DNA of 64,000 nt from Paeniglutamicibacter psychrophenolicus (GCF_030812255.1 NZ_JAUSSH010000003.1:62001-126000); one strand, 5' to 3'. Positions 25,589 to 35,255 are shown, counted from the first letter of the stretch. The notes: a model not told the origin generated them from the sequence alone. Made by a program: numbers and translations.

Positions 25589-26098
25589 ATGGAACCCGTG
25601 AAGAAAACGGGTCCCATCCTGCCTTTGCGTCTCCGGACGCGGCCGGCGGCAACCGGCGTAGGGGCAACCCTGTGGTTGGCCGCAATGGTGTCCGTGTATG
25701 TGGTGATGCCGCAGGCGGGGAGCTTTTCCAGCGGGCGCAATTTGTGGGACACCTATGCGGTGTTTCAGGCGGGTTCACATCTGGGGAACCTGGTGGCGGG
25801 GTGCATCTTCACCCTCTGCAGCGCGCTGGTGCCCATCGTCATCCGTCGTTCACGGCTCGGTGCAGTCTCCGGTGCCCTTGCCGCATGTGGCCTCATTGGC
25901 CTGGGGATCTACTATTCAGCCGCGGTGATGGGCTTCGGGATGGCCCACGTGGTGGCATCCGAAGGTGAAGCCGCGGCGCAGGGTGGTCTGGCGATGAACC
26001 TGGTTCCCAGCGGCGGCAACGCGTTGCCGGTCCTGCCCTGCCGTCTGCAGGCCAGGGGCCGTTCCCGCCAGGCGGAGCAGTCGCGCACGACGCGGTGA
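25589..26098 (+). CDS. unrecognised small membrane protein, 169 aa
   Basis: No family recognised. Three hydrophobic segments are visible at about 22-40 (GVGATLWLAAMVSVYVVM), 64-84 (LGNLVAGCIFTLCSALVPIV) and 92-115 (SGALAACGLIGLGIYYSAAV). The last ~45 residues are polar and Arg-rich, without family character. The start could be ATG 25589 or the GTG four codons later. It follows the glycosyltransferase genes after ~90 bases and may be a membrane accessory, but coding evidence is weaker than for its neighbours. Confidence 0.5.
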   Translation: MEPVKKTGPILPLRLRTRPAATGVGATLWLAAMVSVYVVMPQAGSFSSGRNLWDTYAVFQAGSHLGNLVAGCIFTLCSALVPIVIRRSRLGAVSGALAACGLIGLGIYYSAAVMGFGMAHVVASEGEAAAQGGLAMNLVPSGGNALPVLPCRLQARGRSRQAEQSRTTR

Positions 26099-26205
26099 AT
26101 GGCGATTCCCGGCGCGTCCGAGAGGCCCGGTGCCGGGCACTGGGTGGTGCTGCAGGTCCGGGAAGCGGCGCCTTGGGCTTGTGCGGGGTTGCGTGCCTGG
26201 CGGCC

Positions 26206-27672
26206 TCAGCGCTTGAGGTAGTCCGAGCAGACCGGGTTCACCGGGATGTCGCGGTGCAGCACCAGCAGCCCGTCGTCGATCGGGGCGGCCTGCGTGAAGC
26301 CCAGGGCATGTGCCCGGTCCAGGGCCTGGGGAGGGTTCAGCGGGTCCCAGCCGCCGAGTTCCTGCTCGTTGAAGTCGATGATCATCCAGCTGGACAGGTC
26401 GGTGCCGATGTCCCCGTGCAGGCCCACATAGGTGCGGGTGGTCAGGTGCGGCACCAAGGTGTCGGCGGCCTCGACGCACACCCCGTCGGGGATCATCGCC
26501 ACGGCGCGTTCCTTGGCGGCGACCAGGGTGCCCGGCGCCCAATTGGCGCCGGTGAGCGTGCGCCCGAGCGGAAACACCGAATGGAAGAACAGCGTGCCGA
26601 CCAGCCCGAAGGCCAGCAGCCAGGCCGGGCCGATGATGCGGATTTTTTTCCAGCCGAAGCGGTCCATGAGCTTGCCGAGCACGTGCACGGCCGAGAGGAT
26701 CAGGATCGGGGCCATGATCGCGTCGTACTGGTAGACCGGGGCCCAGGTGTTCAGCCGGTCGTTGAACAGCCGGCTCAGCAGCAGCGGGGCGCCCAAGATC
26801 ACGTAGGGGGAGGCCAGCGGCAGCAGGGCCAGCGGGACGAAGCTCAGCAGCCACAGCGCCACCTTGAGCTGGTGGTTGAACAGGATCGCGATGGACTGGA
26901 AGGGGTGGGTGAGCAGGAAGACGATGGCCGCCCCGGCGCCGGTACCCAGCGCGGTGTACTGCCAGTAGGTGAATTCGCCGGCGGGGGAGAAGAGCGGGAT
27001 CAGGTAGCTGGTCACCACAACATAGCCGCCCAGGCCCAGGGCCGCGGTCAGCGCGGCCTTGGCCCACTGCCGGTGGAAGAGCAGCACGATGCCCACCGCG
27101 ACCATGGTGATGCCCATGTCCTCGCGCACCAGCAGCAGCGAGACCGAGAGCCCGACGACCAGCCAATAGCGGCCGCGGTCGAAGGCCCAGATGATCCACC
27201 CCATGATCGGCACGCCGAAGGCGACCTCGTGGAACTCCCAGTTCACGATCGCCTGGGACGGCCACCACAGCAGCATCGCCGAGGCGGTCAGCAGCGCCCC
27301 GAGGTGCCCGAAGCGCGTGCGGGTGAACAGGTAGACCGGGATCGCGGTGGAGACCAGCAGCAGCGCCAGCACGATGGAAAGCATCCGCGGGTCGTTCCAG
27401 ATCCAGTAGAACGGGGCCAGCAACACCAGGATCGGGTGGAAGTGGTCGCCCAGCAGGTTGAAGTCCACGCCCTTGATCGGCACGATCGGTGCCTTGAACA
27501 TGGCGTACTGCCGCGCCGCCTGGTCGAAGATCCCCAGGTCGTAGCCGCGGGACTCGAAGTTGGCAAAGCGCAGGAAGGAGTGCGCAACGTACAACACCCC
27601 CGCCAGGGCCATTGCCAGTCCCAGTTGGAGTTTCTGGGCACGGCTCACGGAAGCGGGGGTGTTGTGGGGCAT
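26206..27672 (-). CDS. DUF2079 membrane protein (GT-C-like)
   Basis: A 488-residue protein of the DUF2079 family. It starts with one helix, then the diagnostic loop FESRGYDLGIFDQAARQYA, where acidic residues are placed as in GT-C glycosyltransferases. GVDFNLLGDHFHPILVLLAP follows, then about nine further helices. The C-terminal ~110 residues are a soluble extracytoplasmic domain (ERAVAMIPDGVCVEAADTLV onward). Members are predicted lipid-linked sugar transferases without proven substrates. It is encoded opposite to the mannosyltransferase operon and converges on it, consistent with a shared envelope-glycan locus. Confidence 0.85.
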   Translation of the reverse strand: MPHNTPASVSRAQKLQLGLAMALAGVLYVAHSFLRFANFESRGYDLGIFDQAARQYAMFKAPIVPIKGVDFNLLGDHFHPILVLLAPFYWIWNDPRMLSIVLALLLVSTAIPVYLFTRTRFGHLGALLTASAMLLWWPSQAIVNWEFHEVAFGVPIMGWIIWAFDRGRYWLVVGLSVSLLLVREDMGITMVAVGIVLLFHRQWAKAALTAALGLGGYVVVTSYLIPLFSPAGEFTYWQYTALGTGAGAAIVFLLTHPFQSIAILFNHQLKVALWLLSFVPLALLPLASPYVILGAPLLLSRLFNDRLNTWAPVYQYDAIMAPILILSAVHVLGKLMDRFGWKKIRIIGPAWLLAFGLVGTLFFHSVFPLGRTLTGANWAPGTLVAAKERAVAMIPDGVCVEAADTLVPHLTTRTYVGLHGDIGTDLSSWMIIDFNEQELGGWDPLNPPQALDRAHALGFTQAAPIDDGLLVLHRDIPVNPVCSDYLKR

Positions 27673-27718
27673 GGACTTGAGTTTATCCGCAAGTCGCTGC
27701 GCGGGCGATTCGACGATG

Positions 27719-28351
27719 TTACTTGGCGGGGGCCAGACCGGTGCGGGCCATCGCGTCGGCGTAGGCCGCGTAGATCTCCTCGAGGTGTGCCTGCTGGCGT
27801 TCCGGGGAACCGGCGAAGGCGCGGCCGTCGAGGGACTTGACCTTGTAGGTCTTGAAGCCGCGGCGCCACAGCAGCGGGTTCTGGGTCTTGACCAATTGCT
27901 CGGAGAGTCGGTGTGCCTCGGTGCCGTGGGCGATCAGGACCGATGCGCGCGGGACGACCTTGAGCAGGCGCAGCAGCGGCTTGAGGCCCGAGGTGATCTG
28001 CGGCGGGGTGAACTTTCCGTTGGCCTCGCCCGGGGTGTGCCACGGGTGGACGTTCCACGGCAGGATGTACTCCGGACGCAGCCCCAGCTGCCACTGCATG
28101 CCCAGCATGCGGGTGGAGGCTTCCTGCGACCCGGCGTCGATGAAACCGGTCTCGTTGGCGATGCCGATGTTGGAGAACAGCGAGATGATGCGTGCTTCCT
28201 CGATGTTGTGCATCGGATCAACGAAGGACACGGAGGTCTCAGGTCGAAGGGCCCGGGTCTCGTCCAGAAGACGGTTGACGGGTTCGATCTGGTCCTCGTA
28301 GCGGCGTTCCATGAGGGAATTTTCGACGTGGTCCGGGGCAATTGCTGTCAT
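27719..28351 (-). CDS. uracil-DNA glycosylase superfamily-like protein
   Basis: A 210-residue protein. The segment GIANETGFIDAGSQEAS with the following PEYILPWNVHPWHTPGE and the late SVLIAHGTEAHRL block resembles the active-site, PWN and histidine motifs of UDG-superfamily members found in actinobacteria. UDG superfamily enzymes excise uracil or related bases from DNA. Motif agreement is partial, so the specific activity is uncertain. ATG 28351 (MTAIAPDHVEN) is chosen; GGAGAAG lies somewhat far upstream. The gene starts the minus-strand pair with the DUF2079 gene, 46 bases apart. Confidence 0.55.
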   Translation of the reverse strand: MTAIAPDHVENSLMERRYEDQIEPVNRLLDETRALRPETSVSFVDPMHNIEEARIISLFSNIGIANETGFIDAGSQEASTRMLGMQWQLGLRPEYILPWNVHPWHTPGEANGKFTPPQITSGLKPLLRLLKVVPRASVLIAHGTEAHRLSEQLVKTQNPLLWRRGFKTYKVKSLDGRAFAGSPERQQAHLEEIYAAYADAMARTGLAPAK

Positions 28352-28936
28352 GAAGGTGAGCTTCTCCTGCTGTGGTACGTAAGGCACGGCTGATCGCATC
28401 AATCGCGCGCCGCCAAGGGCGACGCACGTCGATTACCGTGTCAATGCTGCTAGAGCTGGGGTGGGGAGTGGGATCCAAGTGGTTCCGGTGGCTGGCGTGC
28501 CCCATGGTGAACGCAAGGTTGATCCATGCTTAACAATAGCCGCTCCGGGCCGCTTTGGGCAGGCTTGGCCGTGGGCGGCCGGTGGTGATCATTGGCACAA
28601 GCTCCGAGGCCTTGCCGCACAATTGATGGCCTTATCCCCTCACGGGATGGCGGCCCGCTCCCGCCGCCGCCCCGGTGGCGAGCGCTCCACGCAGGGTGCA
28701 TCCCGGTGTGGAGTGCGTTCTTCGGCGATGCGGGCAGGGGAGCGGTTCCTCGATGGCGGAGCGGCATTTGATGGCGGTTGCCGCGGGGCGCCGAAAGAAT
28801 CGTTGGTCCGGAGCGAGTGAAGCCAGCGCATAGGATTGGGTCTGGTCCGCCATGGGGGAACCGTGCCCTGGGCAGGTTCGGCCGACCACTGTTAGCGCAA
28901 CACCAGACCCGTAAATGATTGAGGCATCGAAGCCAG
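28352..28936. other. 585-base gene-free region between divergent genes
   Basis: It must contain the promoters of the UDG-like gene (left, minus strand) and the DUF2637 gene (right, plus strand), but no convincing -35/-10 pair was identified. Frames on both strands give only Arg/Gly/Pro-rich sequence. No tRNA or strong hairpin was seen. Confidence 0.5.
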
Positions 28937-29761
28937 ATGAATGAAAAGATCCCGAACGAACCGCACAAGGCCGTCTTGCGCACCGCGGTGGCCGCCACCG
29001 TCCTGATCGCCGTGGGCGCCTTCGTGCTGTCCTTCGCGGCCTTGACCGACCTGGCGCAGCGTTCGGGCATCGAGGCGAACCTGGCATGGATCTGGCCGAT
29101 CATCATTGACGGCATGATCGTGGCCTCCACCGTGGCCATCGTCGCGCTCAACGGCCACAACCGCCGCGCAATGATCTACCCCTGGACGCTGCTGTTCTTC
29201 GGGGCCATCGTCTCCACCGCAGCCAACTCGACCCACGCGATCCTCACGGTCGACTCGATCTCCAACGGCGTGCCCCCGCTGGTCTCGGCACTCGTGGCCG
29301 CGATGCCTCCGGTGGTCCTGCTGGCCATCACCCACCTGACGGTGCACATGTACCAGAAGAAGGCCGAAGCCGCCGAGCTGCGCGCGGCAGCGGACTACGA
29401 CGAGGAAGCCGTCGAATCCGAGAAATACGGGCTGGCCTACGACGACGGTTTCCAGGCGGCCATGAACGATGCGCAGGCCGCCGAGGCCGAGCGCCTCGCC
29501 GCAGCCAAGGACCAGCTGGCCGAGGCGACCGCACGGGCACGCGCCGAGGGCCTTGCCGAAGCCAGGAAGGCTCCAGCCGCCGCGATGGCCGGTGCAAGCA
29601 CCGCGCCGAACGCCGCAGCCAAGGCCGGCGCCGCGAGGAACCAGGCGGCTTCCTCCAACGGAGCCAAGCCCGGGGCTTCGGGCAAGGTGCAGGCCATGGC
29701 CGGCACCGGCGCCTCCCCGCTCTATGACGAGGTTGCCCAGTCGCTGGATTCCAAGAACTGA
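28937..29761 (+). CDS. DUF2637 membrane protein
   Basis: A 274-residue protein with four predicted helices in the first ~125 residues: VAATVLIAVGAFVLSFAALT, IWPIIIDGMIVASTVAIVAL, MIYPWTLLFFGAIVSTAANS and PPLVSALVAAMPPVVLLAITHL. The IDG and N-STHA positions are those of DUF2637. Residues ~135-274 form an Ala/Glu-rich helical then Ala/Gly-rich disordered cytoplasmic tail. DUF2637 proteins are frequent on actinobacterial plasmids and integrative elements (Spd-like) but also occur on chromosomes; function is unproven. The terminator at 29816 shows it is a single-gene unit. Confidence 0.8.
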   Translation: MNEKIPNEPHKAVLRTAVAATVLIAVGAFVLSFAALTDLAQRSGIEANLAWIWPIIIDGMIVASTVAIVALNGHNRRAMIYPWTLLFFGAIVSTAANSTHAILTVDSISNGVPPLVSALVAAMPPVVLLAITHLTVHMYQKKAEAAELRAAADYDEEAVESEKYGLAYDDGFQAAMNDAQAAEAERLAAAKDQLAEATARARAEGLAEARKAPAAAMAGASTAPNAAAKAGAARNQAASSNGAKPGASGKVQAMAGTGASPLYDEVAQSLDSKN

Positions 29762-29815
29762 TCCACCAGGGAACCTTGCCGCAACGGCGAGGTGGATGGC
29801 CGAGGCAGGCCGCCC

Positions 29816-29873
29816 AAGCCCGCGTTCCGGTGTTGCCGGGGGGATTGCCCCCGGCACCGGGCCGCGGGCTTTT
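29816..29873 (+). terminator. terminator of the DUF2637 gene
   Basis: AAGCCCGCG (29816-29824) pairs with CGCGGGCTT (29863-29871), with an inner CCGGGGG/CCCCCGG stem. TTTT follows on the plus strand. Confidence 0.85.
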
Positions 29874-30007
29874 CCATGCCGGGACGCGCCATCATGCCGG
29901 GACGGGAATTGCGTCCTGAACCGTGCCTTCGCGGTGCCGGGCCGGTGCCGGTTGATAGGCTGATCCGAGAGCACCCCCAACCAGCCGTTTGTATGTAGGA
30001 GGCACGT

Positions 30008-31291
30008 GTGGGCACCCCCTGGGAAACCCTGGATGAATCATTGCGCGAAGAAGTCAGCGCCAGTGTGGAGCGCTATGCCGCAGCCCGCCCGATGCTTGAA
30101 CGCGTTGCAGAGTCCATGCGGACCCGGATCGAGTCGCTCTTCGACGAGACGGAGAACACCCCGCTGTTCGTCGTCAGCCGCGTCAAGACCGTGGCGTCCT
30201 TCCGTGACAAGGCCTCCCGCATGCTGGTGGGGGAAGAGGGCGAGGAGCCGGCCCTGGAGTTCCCCAACCCGGTGCGCGAGATCCACGACCTAGTGGGCGT
30301 GCGCGTGATCGTGAAGCTGCCGCACGAGATCCGCGAGGCGGCCAACCTGATCAAGCGCCGCCGCTCCGACTTCGACTGCCGCTCGGACCGGGAGAAGGAC
30401 ATCGGCTCCGTGGAATCGGGCACCTACGGGTATTCCTCGCGCCACCTGATCCTCAAGACCCGTGGCGAGGAAGTGGTCCGCGACTTCCAGGCGAAGCTCG
30501 GCGGGGACATCCGCATCACCGGGAACTTCGTCTTCGAGGTGCAGATCCGCACCATCCTGTCCCACGCCTGGAGCGAGATCGAGCACGACATCCGCTTCAA
30601 GAACGCCGAACCGCGCGCCTGGAGCCCGCACATCGACCGGCAGTTCACCGCCACCGCCGCGATGCTGGAGGCCGTGGAAGACCAGTTCTCCGAGCTGCAC
30701 GAACGCTTCCAGACCGTCACCGGGTTCTGGGACGCCGAGGGCGAGGGCGCCGTTCCGCTGACTGCCGAGCGCATCCAGTTCATCTGGCAGACGCTGCTGC
30801 CGCACGTGGACCGCAAGTCCGACGACGACTGGGGCTGGGCCGCGGAACTGCTGGCCGCCCACGACCTCTCCGGCACCCGGGAATTCGCCGCGCTGCTCCA
30901 GCCCAATGTCATCACCTCGGTGCGCGCGGCCCTGGACCACCGCTACTCGCCGGGCCCGGACCGATTGCTCGACGATGTGCTGCTGTGGCACTTCGGCACC
31001 CACCACATCCAGGCCACCAGCGGCGGGGACGCGCACCGCGCCGATTCGTTGCGCCGCCGCCTGGTGCAGATGGATGCGTACCGGGCCAAGCAGGCGGCGG
31101 ACAAGCCCGTCCCGGCGCCCGCGGCAGGGTCGTCGGCCTCCCCGGCCAAGCCGAACGACGTGCAGGTGGAGAAGGCCGAAGCGAAGGTTGATGCCAAGGC
31201 CGACGCCAAGCCGGATGCCAAGGGCGCGGCCAGGTCCGCCGGAGCGAAGGCCGAGCCGCAGCCAACCAAGGGCGGCAGCGCCAGGTCCTGA
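30008..31291 (+). CDS. RelA/SpoT-domain protein, putative small alarmone synthetase-like
   Basis: A 427-residue protein with one RelA/SpoT synthetase-like domain at about 50-240. The G-loop-like block is SVESGTYGYSSRHLIL and the conserved FEVQIRTILSHAWSEIEHDI follows. There is no HD hydrolase domain and no TGS/ACT regulatory region, so a (p)ppGpp-synthesising role, if active, would be independent of the ribosome. A helical domain spans ~250-355. The last ~55 residues are Ala/Lys/Asp repeats (KVDAKADAKPDAKGAA), likely disordered. GTG 30008 follows GGAGG directly. Actual nucleotide synthesis is inferred only. Confidence 0.8.
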   Translation: MGTPWETLDESLREEVSASVERYAAARPMLERVAESMRTRIESLFDETENTPLFVVSRVKTVASFRDKASRMLVGEEGEEPALEFPNPVREIHDLVGVRVIVKLPHEIREAANLIKRRRSDFDCRSDREKDIGSVESGTYGYSSRHLILKTRGEEVVRDFQAKLGGDIRITGNFVFEVQIRTILSHAWSEIEHDIRFKNAEPRAWSPHIDRQFTATAAMLEAVEDQFSELHERFQTVTGFWDAEGEGAVPLTAERIQFIWQTLLPHVDRKSDDDWGWAAELLAAHDLSGTREFAALLQPNVITSVRAALDHRYSPGPDRLLDDVLLWHFGTHHIQATSGGDAHRADSLRRRLVQMDAYRAKQAADKPVPAPAAGSSASPAKPNDVQVEKAEAKVDAKADAKPDAKGAARSAGAKAEPQPTKGGSARS

Positions 31292-31409
31292 GGCACCCGG
31301 GCGCCCGGCGGCGTGAGATTGGACGCATCTTCGGGCCAAAGTGCGGTTGACCCGCGTAGACTGGGTAGGTTGCCCAACAGGGCCGTACAACTTTACCGAA
31401 AGGGTCACC

Positions 31410-33011
31410 GTGATTTCCGTTGCCGATTTGGAGCTGCGCGCCGGCGCACGCCTTCTCATGGAGGGCGTCTCGTTCCGCATCGACAAGGGCGACAAGATCG
31501 GCCTCGTCGGGCGCAACGGTGCCGGCAAGACCACCATGACCCGCGTGCTCGCCGGTGAAACGGCGCCCGCAGGCGGTTCGGTCACTTCCACCGGAACCAT
31601 CGGCTACCTGCCGCAGGACCCGCGCACCCCCAACATGGAGCAGCTGGCCCGCGACCGCATCCTTTCGGCCCGCGGCCTGGACATCATCGTCGGCAAGCTG
31701 AAGAAGTGCCAGGACGACATGGCCTCCGAGGATGCAGCGGTGGCCGCGAAGGCCATGCGCCAGTACGACCGCATCGAGGCCGAGTTCATTGCCGGCGGCG
31801 GATACGCGGCCGAGTCCGAGGCAGCGGCGATCTCCAACAACCTGGCCCTGCCCGAGCGCCTGCTCAACCAGGCGCTGTCCACCCTCTCCGGCGGCCAGCG
31901 CCGCCGCGTGGAGCTTGCCCGGATCCTGTACGCGGATGCCGAGACGCTGCTGCTCGATGAGCCCACCAACCACCTTGACGCGGACTCGATCACCTGGCTG
32001 CGCGGCTTCCTGGCCAACCACCAGGGCGGCCTGCTGGTCATCTCGCACGACACCTCGCTGCTGGAGGCCACCGTCAACAAGGTCATCCACCTGGACGCCA
32101 ACCGCGCCAGCATGGACGTGTACAACCTGGGCTGGAAGCGCTACCTGCAGCAGCGCGAGACCGACGAGCGGGCCCGCAAGCGCGAGCGCGCCAACACCGA
32201 GAAGAAGGCCACCACCTTGCTGGCGCAGGCCAACAAGATGAAGGCCCGTGCCTCGGGCGCCTCCGCCGCGCAGTCCATGCTCAAGCGCGTGGACCGGTTG
32301 ATGGGCGGGCTGGACGAGGTCCGCGTCGCCGACCGCGTCGCAAACCTGCGCTTCCCGGATCCGGCCCCCTGCGGCAAGACCCCGCTCATGGCCGAGGGCC
32401 TGTCCAAGTCCTACGGTTCGCTGGAGATCTTCACCGATGTCTCCCTGGCCATCGACCGCGGCTCCAAGGTCGTCATCCTGGGCCTGAACGGCGCGGGCAA
32501 GACCACGCTGCTGCGCATGCTCGCCGGGGTGTCCAACCCCGACACCGGCGACCTGGTCCCGGGCCACGGCCTGAAGATCGGCTACTTCGCCCAGGAGCAC
32601 GACACCCTGGACGTCGACCGTTCGGTGCTGGAAAACATGCGCTCGGCGGCCCCGAGCCACATGGGCGACGCGGAGGTGCGCGGCATCCTGGGTTCCTTCA
32701 TGTTCTCCGGCGACGACGTCTCCAAGCCGGCCGGGGTGCTCTCCGGCGGCGAGAAGACCCGCCTGGCCCTGGCCACGATCGTGGCTTCCAGCGCCAACGT
32801 GCTGCTGCTCGATGAGCCCACCAACAACCTGGACCCGGCCTCGCGCGCCGAGATCCTCGGCGCGCTGTCCAACTTCACGGGCGCCGTGGTCATGGTGTCC
32901 CACGACGAGGGCGCGGTTGCCGCGCTGAACCCGGACCGCGTGGTGCTGCTGCCCGACGGTGACGAGGATTTGTGGAACGATTCCTACCTGGAGCTCGTCA
33001 CCCTGGCCTAA
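31410..33011 (+). CDS. ABC-F family ATPase (ribosome-associated)
   Basis: A 533-residue soluble protein with two ABC ATPase domains and no membrane segment. Walker A motifs are GRNGAGKTT (~35) and GLNGAGKTT (~360), signatures LSGGQRRR (~160) and LSGGEKTR (~450), and Walker B LLLDEPTN in both. The charged linker between domains (~250-310, RARKRERANTEKKATTL) matches the P-site tRNA-interaction arm of ABC-F translation factors. Its role is probably in translation or antibiotic protection rather than transport. GTG 31410 follows AAAGGG at a suitable distance; the in-frame upstream stretch from 31341 is rejected. Confidence 0.9.
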   Translation: MISVADLELRAGARLLMEGVSFRIDKGDKIGLVGRNGAGKTTMTRVLAGETAPAGGSVTSTGTIGYLPQDPRTPNMEQLARDRILSARGLDIIVGKLKKCQDDMASEDAAVAAKAMRQYDRIEAEFIAGGGYAAESEAAAISNNLALPERLLNQALSTLSGGQRRRVELARILYADAETLLLDEPTNHLDADSITWLRGFLANHQGGLLVISHDTSLLEATVNKVIHLDANRASMDVYNLGWKRYLQQRETDERARKRERANTEKKATTLLAQANKMKARASGASAAQSMLKRVDRLMGGLDEVRVADRVANLRFPDPAPCGKTPLMAEGLSKSYGSLEIFTDVSLAIDRGSKVVILGLNGAGKTTLLRMLAGVSNPDTGDLVPGHGLKIGYFAQEHDTLDVDRSVLENMRSAAPSHMGDAEVRGILGSFMFSGDDVSKPAGVLSGGEKTRLALATIVASSANVLLLDEPTNNLDPASRAEILGALSNFTGAVVMVSHDEGAVAALNPDRVVLLPDGDEDLWNDSYLELVTLA

Positions 33012-33020
33012 CCCGGATTC

Positions 33021-33071
33021 GGCCCGCCTTCCCCGGTGCCAGTGGCACCCAGGGGCAAAGGCGGGCTTTTT
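33021..33071 (+). terminator. terminator of the ABC-F gene
   Basis: GCCCGCCTT (33022-33030) pairs with AAGGCGGGC (33058-33066), followed by TTTTT. An inner GGTGCC/GGCACC hairpin lies in the loop. Confidence 0.9.
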
Positions 33072-33122
33072 CGTGCCCGTGCGCCTCGCGCGCTTGGCGC
33101 CCGGTCCAGTGGCTTCCCGTCA

Positions 33123-35255
33123 TCAGATGAGCTCGGCCAGCAGCGCAGCGGCCCGCGCGGCCCCGTCGGTCTCCACGGGACGGTAGTGCACGGTGCGACC
33201 CAGCCCGGCGGCCATCGCCGCGGCAAGGGCGTCGGGATCGCAGACCTGCTCGTACTCCATGCACTGCCCGGCGCCGTAGCGTTCCAACCTGTGGCGGACG
33301 TGGAAGTTCTGCTCGAAATGGTGGCGCAGCGGGACATAGATGAATGGGCGGGAGCTCGCGGTCAATTCCATGCAGGTGGTCAGCCCGCCCTGGACGACGG
33401 CGAGGTCGGCTGCCGCAAGATGTCGGTAGAGTTCCGGGACCATGCCTCGCACGCTGACCCCGCGCCGTCTGGGCAGCGCGGCGGGGTCGATCCGCGGCCC
33501 GGTCACCAGCAGCACCTGCAGATCGGCCACGGCGCGCCGTGCCAGCGGCACCGCATCAAGGATCCTGCGCAACAGCGGGGCGCCCACGCCGGAGCCGCCG
33601 ACCGTGACCACACAGAGTGGCCGGTCCTCGCGATAGCCAAGCTCGGCCCTGAGCCGTCCGCGGTCGGCGACATCCGCGGGATCGAACCCGGTGACATACC
33701 CCGCGAAGTCGAAGTTCGCCTCGGTCCACTCGCGGATGCCCGGCAGGCCCGGGCCGAAGGACATCGGCACCACGTCCTCGGGGGAACCGACGAAGATCGA
33801 GCGGTCCCGCACCCGGTGGAAGCGTTCGCGCTGCTCGATCATCTCGGCGTTGTAGTCGGCGGTCAGGGCCACCTCGGCGGCCCCGCCATCGGGCATGGGG
33901 ATCCAGCCGACGAAGTCGGTCATCCAGGCAAAGGCGAAGCGCTTCAGCTCGGGGTTCTCGTGCAGGTGGTGGTCGATGTCCCAGGCCTCGTCCCCGACCA
34001 CCAGGTCGAAGGTCCCGTCGCGGACAACGTCGTCGAAGACCATGAAGTTGTGGACCAGGATCTCATCCATCCGGCGGATGGCCTGGAAGGCATGCAGGTC
34101 ATGTTCTCCCGCCTCGTGGTCGATGTGCGCGACCTCGCTGGCCAGCCATCCCGAGGCCGGGTGGACGAGTTCCCCGGCGGCCCGAAGCACGCCGGTCACC
34201 GGAGGCTGGGCGAGCCAGGAGATTTCCACATCCGGATGGTGCTTGCGCAACGCGTCGGCGATCGCCAGGTCGCGTCTGGCATGGCCCAGTCCGATCGGCG
34301 ATGAGAGGTACAGGACCCGCCGCGGGCGCCGGTGCGCCGCAGTCCACCGTGGGGAAACCGGCGGGACGGGCCCGAACCGTTCGGCGAAATCGCTGATGAG
34401 GTGGTTGACCTTGACGGGCTGGCGGGCCGGCGGACCGTGTCCGGTGCCCTCGAGCAGCACCAGTGAACCACCCGTGAGGTCGGCCAGCCGTTGGCCCACG
34501 GAAGGAGGTGAGATTCGGTCGTCGGTTCCGTGCACCAGCAGGACGGGGCAGCGAACCCGTGCGCAGGCGCGTTCGATGGGAACCGACTCGATCCCGCCGT
34601 ACCCGTGCATGCCGGCGGTCGCGTCGGCGATGACGGCGGCGGTGGTTTCGTGGGCCCAGCCCGCCGCGTCCTCGATTTGCTTGGTGCAGTGGGCCTCGGA
34701 AAACATCTGGCTGAAAAAGAACGCGATGAAATCGTCGTAGCCGCCGCCCAGCCAGTACCTCCGGTTGTATTTGCCCCAGGCCCGCGTCGTGGCCGTGGGT
34801 CCCTCCCAGTCGGTGGCGCGGCGCACCGTCCGGGGGACCTTGACGTTGCTCGAGGACGCGATGCCGACGATCCCGGACACCCGCCCCGGGTGCGCCGCGG
34901 CCAGCTGGAGGCTCCAGGTGACACCCCAGGACAGCCCGACGACGACTGCTTGCGCGGTGGCCGTCGCATCCAGGACGGCCACCGCGTCGTCCACGAATTC
35001 CTGGTCCCGGTAGGCAGCCGGTCCCTGTGGCCGCCCGGAGCGGCCGTTGCCGCGCCCATCGAAGGTGAGGACCCGGAAGTGGCGTGCCAGGTAGCCAAGC
35101 TGCGCCTTCCAGATCCGGGAGTGCACCACCGACCACGTGGGCATGAGCAGCAACGTCGGGGCTCCCTCGCCGTAAACGGCGTAGTGGATCTGAACGCCGT
35201 CCCTGTCAACGGCGCCGCTGAGCGACGGTGCAACTGTCGCACGGGTGGTGGCCAT
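33123..35255 (-). CDS. alpha/beta hydrolase - glycosyltransferase fusion
   Basis: A 710-residue two-domain protein. Residues ~15-300 are an alpha/beta hydrolase, with nucleophile Ser109 in VVVGLSWGVTWS, a candidate Asp in LLVHGTDDRISPP and His in LEGTGHGPPAR. From ~323 (RVLYLSSPIGLGHARRDLAIA) to the end it is a GT-B glycosyltransferase of the MurG/UGT type, with the C-terminal donor-binding region LAAADLAVVQGGLTTCMEL. The halves join through a Pro/Arg-rich linker at 300-322. The fusion suggests sequential deacylation or hydrolysis and glycosylation of one substrate, which is inference. It lies 27 bases after the methyltransferase gene and was surely co-transcribed. Confidence 0.82.
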   Translation of the reverse strand: MATTRATVAPSLSGAVDRDGVQIHYAVYGEGAPTLLLMPTWSVVHSRIWKAQLGYLARHFRVLTFDGRGNGRSGRPQGPAAYRDQEFVDDAVAVLDATATAQAVVVGLSWGVTWSLQLAAAHPGRVSGIVGIASSSNVKVPRTVRRATDWEGPTATTRAWGKYNRRYWLGGGYDDFIAFFFSQMFSEAHCTKQIEDAAGWAHETTAAVIADATAGMHGYGGIESVPIERACARVRCPVLLVHGTDDRISPPSVGQRLADLTGGSLVLLEGTGHGPPARQPVKVNHLISDFAERFGPVPPVSPRWTAAHRRPRRVLYLSSPIGLGHARRDLAIADALRKHHPDVEISWLAQPPVTGVLRAAGELVHPASGWLASEVAHIDHEAGEHDLHAFQAIRRMDEILVHNFMVFDDVVRDGTFDLVVGDEAWDIDHHLHENPELKRFAFAWMTDFVGWIPMPDGGAAEVALTADYNAEMIEQRERFHRVRDRSIFVGSPEDVVPMSFGPGLPGIREWTEANFDFAGYVTGFDPADVADRGRLRAELGYREDRPLCVVTVGGSGVGAPLLRRILDAVPLARRAVADLQVLLVTGPRIDPAALPRRRGVSVRGMVPELYRHLAAADLAVVQGGLTTCMELTASSRPFIYVPLRHHFEQNFHVRHRLERYGAGQCMEYEQVCDPDALAAAMAAGLGRTVHYRPVETDGAARAAALLAELI

